From Zygnema cylindricum (taxonomy: Eukaryota; Streptophyta; Zygnematophyceae; Zygnematales; Zygnemataceae): a DNA stretch of 64,000 nt. The stretch is from assembly GCA_037447655.1 (NCBI GenBank), contig JBBHKE010000284.1:16906-80905 (forward strand), given 5' to 3'. Under the pieces are notes generated by a model. The model saw nothing but the letters and a program-made list of their open reading frames with translations, was not told the DNA's origin and searched no databases. Shown here in pieces: positions 62,160 to 64,000 of the stretch; positions within the stretch are counted from its first letter, which is position 1, and each line of letters begins with the position of its first letter. The translations under genes and the position numbers were made by a program.

Positions 62160-62348
62160 TAAACCAACCAAACATAACCAGCTAAGTCGTTGACCTTTCT
62201 TTTTCTTCCACCTTGCATGTTGTTGTATTTATCCATTTTCACTTTTATGTCTTACATCAATCACAATGTCTTGTTATCATTTGGGTTTAAGAGGAGCATA
62301 GCTGATGATATTGCATGCATCCTCACGTTATTGGACACATGCACGACA
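62160..62348 (+). repeat. start of a second gypsy LTR
   Basis: AAACCAACCAAACATAACCAGC through ATGCACGACACC repeats 60231-60420 at about 90% by eye. It follows the end of the first LTR directly and is cut at about 62348. The arrangement is LTR-LTR head to tail, truncated. Confidence 0.85.
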
Positions 62349-62710
62349 CCTAATGGAATTCTACCCTAAGTCGTTTTTCACATTAATATTGCCCATTTGT
62401 TTCGAACTAATGAATCATCATTTTGGTTCAAAATCAAACCGAAATGTTATCGAAATACCACTTATATATCTCGCAATGGTCATGGTGTGAATATTCATTT
62501 TTGAAATAACTCCTCTTATTCATTTATTTCGTTTCCCACTCACAAAATTCATGTTATATAAACGCATGGTTATTGTCGTTCTACAATGGATCTCTTCGGC
62601 TACTCTAATGCTAAAAATAAAAAACTTATGTTTATTTACGGAATATGTAAACAACTAGGGCGTTCTTGCAACAAGACAAATGGTACCGTACAAACAAACG
62701 CGTCAGACGC
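62349..62710 (+). other. unassigned AT-rich segment with a small open frame
   Basis: No match to the families in this window. It includes a TATA-like TATATAAACG at about 62553 and, 30 bp downstream, an ATG (62586) opening 81 codons (MDLFGYSNAKNKKLMFIYGICKQ...). The last third of that frame lies inside the neighbouring copia-B LTR, so its end is accidental. I do not recognise the first 42 residues. It could be a fragment of another element or of a host gene cut by the LTR insertion. Confidence 0.4.
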
Positions 62711-63742
62711 TGTTGAAATTATTAGATTTATATGGTATTTTCTAGGTCTAAATAATTCAGTACAAATAGGTAAAGTAAAAGGTGGACAGCCTGTCTCCAC
62801 CTCCTCTCGCTACCCACCATACTTGTTGTAGTCACTGAGGGATAGAGAGGGTGGTTTAGCCATGGCTGTCCTAGCTTAGCAGGCAGGACTAAAGAGTGAC
62901 TTATATCACTCTCAACAAAAGGTTGAGTCCGGCAAGACTCAAACCTCTGACCGGTAGAGCGCGGCGTAGCCGTTAGCTCTAATCACTTTGTCGTAGAAGT
63001 CCATTAGGATAGGTTTGATAATTATTTAAATGGTGTTTAGACCATGAATTCGATTAACACAATAACTAACAAAAGAACATAGAACCAAGTGTTATATAAT
63101 GCAAACATTATCTCACACAAAACAAATGAATCAGACATCTGTTTCGAGGCAGACATTTAATATCGGATTTAATCCGACTCCAGACATTTAATATCGGATT
63201 TAATCCGACGGCATATATCACTGCCGAAATCACGGAATGGTCACTTTGGCAGTTTTGACGCGACACGACGTGGCGCCACGTGGAGGTGTGACATTTGGTT
63301 GCAAGAATTTCGGGGAACATAATGACGAGTTTACAGTGGACACACGTCCACTCAATGGCCTTGCCGTACACAGACCGTACAGATTGTACATCGGCCGTAG
63401 TACCTTTTCTATACCCTACAGTCATTTGATTGGTACGTATGTCAGTAGATAGGATTTGTGAGAGGGGTTTAGGACTTAGACAATTTGGTAGGAAGTGACC
63501 TCTCTCCCTTTGAGAGTTTGTATAAACATGGCATCTTTGCCACCACATGATTTATCGCCTGGTTGGGCGTTTTCAGAGATTCTTTTTCCTACGCACTCAA
63601 GAGAGTCCATGTTGCATAGGGGCAAAGTCAAATAGTCAACGTGTTTTCTTGGGCAGCAATGGTTGCCATTGAAAGTGGGTAAGTTAATAACTATCTAGAG
63701 GCTTCCTGAATTTTGTAGTCCAATGGAGGACACATAATTGCA
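62711..63742 (+). repeat. copia-B 5' LTR of a second element
   Basis: Plus-strand relative of the copia-B LTRs, from TGTTGAAATTATTAG to ACATAATTGCA. It has the tRNA-like segment (62921-63000, reversed) and a tandem duplication of the ATCGGATTTAATCCGAC palindrome (63163-63209). It is clearly more diverged than the pair at 14234-20576. The open frames on either strand (63108-63548, 63237-63452) are non-coding. Confidence 0.9.
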
Positions 63743-64000
63743 AGTTATGGGCCCACCCTCTAGGGTGCCCATCTTCAATGGATCTGGATTTATCTATTTG
63801 GAAGCCATGATGACAGGGGCTTTGTGTGAAAAACGATACAGTGGTATTGTTAGTGGACAAGTGAAACGTCCACCCTAGGGAACACCACCGAGATTTGGTG
63901 GAATAAGGTTTTCTGTAGCAACATCTGCCGCAGCAGAGGAGGCAGCTGATGGGGACATCAATGTGTCAGAAAAGGTGTAAGAAAAGGAGATACCTCATAC
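63723..64000 (+). pseudogene. copia-B gag, broken and cut by the window end
   Basis: Starts in the LTR at ATG 63723 (MEDT), then a TAA where copia-B has Glu. It continues QVMGPPSRVPIFNGSGFIY and MMTGALCEKRYSGIVSG, a TAG after VKRPP, then GTPPRFGGIRFSVATS and a TAA after VSEKV. It is clearly homologous to the start of the frame at 17886-19595. The rest of the element lies outside the window. Confidence 0.88.
63743..63757 (+). promoter_or_regulatory. primer-binding site of the second copia-B element
   Basis: AGTTATGGGCCCACC directly after the LTR, as in the other copia elements. Confidence 0.75.

Noticed and set aside
63108-63548. 146-codon minus-strand frame
   Set aside because: It lies in a copia-B LTR; similar frames occur by chance in the related LTRs and are not conserved in sequence or length.

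Overview
This is repeat-dominated nuclear DNA from a eukaryote, most likely the green plant lineage (a charophyte alga or an early-diverging land plant is my guess; I cannot name the species). The reasons are Ty1/copia and Ty3/gypsy LTR retrotransposons with plant-type motifs, a primer-binding site matching initiator-Met tRNA, LTRs with a G-box and ACGT motifs, and no compact gene of non-transposon origin that I can recognise. No intact host gene is visible.

Layout. 1-1441: rearranged, partly inverted scraps of a copia family (called copia-A here). 1442-48350: a satellite array with a 40-bp unit, about 34 kb or some 850 units. It is interrupted by a decayed copia-A element (6273-11847), a decayed copia-B element (14234-20576), a solo copia-A LTR (about 35011-35703), a 10-N assembly gap (38907-38916) and an anomalous block (38917-39189). 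48351-50833: a 5'-truncated third copia element (copia-C). 50873-62159: an 11-kb Ty3/gypsy element. 62160-62348: the start of another gypsy LTR. 62349-62710: 360 bp of unknown origin. 62711-64000: the 5' end of another copia-B element running off the window.

The most interesting element is the gypsy one. Its order is gag, aspartic protease, a C5 DNA-cytosine methyltransferase, reverse transcriptase, RNase H, integrase, and a C-terminal PHD finger. A methyltransferase plus a histone-reader finger suggests an element equipped to write and read chromatin marks. This copy is dead: it has in-frame stops, frameshifts, and substitutions at catalytic residues of reverse transcriptase (YIDN) and integrase (first Asp to Asn). 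Several lesions are of the cytosine-deamination type.

The copia-A and copia-B elements share an unusual design. Gag translation begins inside the LTR and reads through the primer-binding site, which matches the anticodon arm (not the 3' end) of initiator-Met tRNA, the half-tRNA priming known from Drosophila copia. Copia-B LTRs carry a tRNA-Arg-like segment beside an 18-bp perfect palindrome.

One observation is about the data rather than biology. The block at 38917-39189, directly right of the N gap, is the satellite written backwards without complementing. Its left part is a mirror image of 39190-39329. This is almost certainly an assembly or processing artefact.
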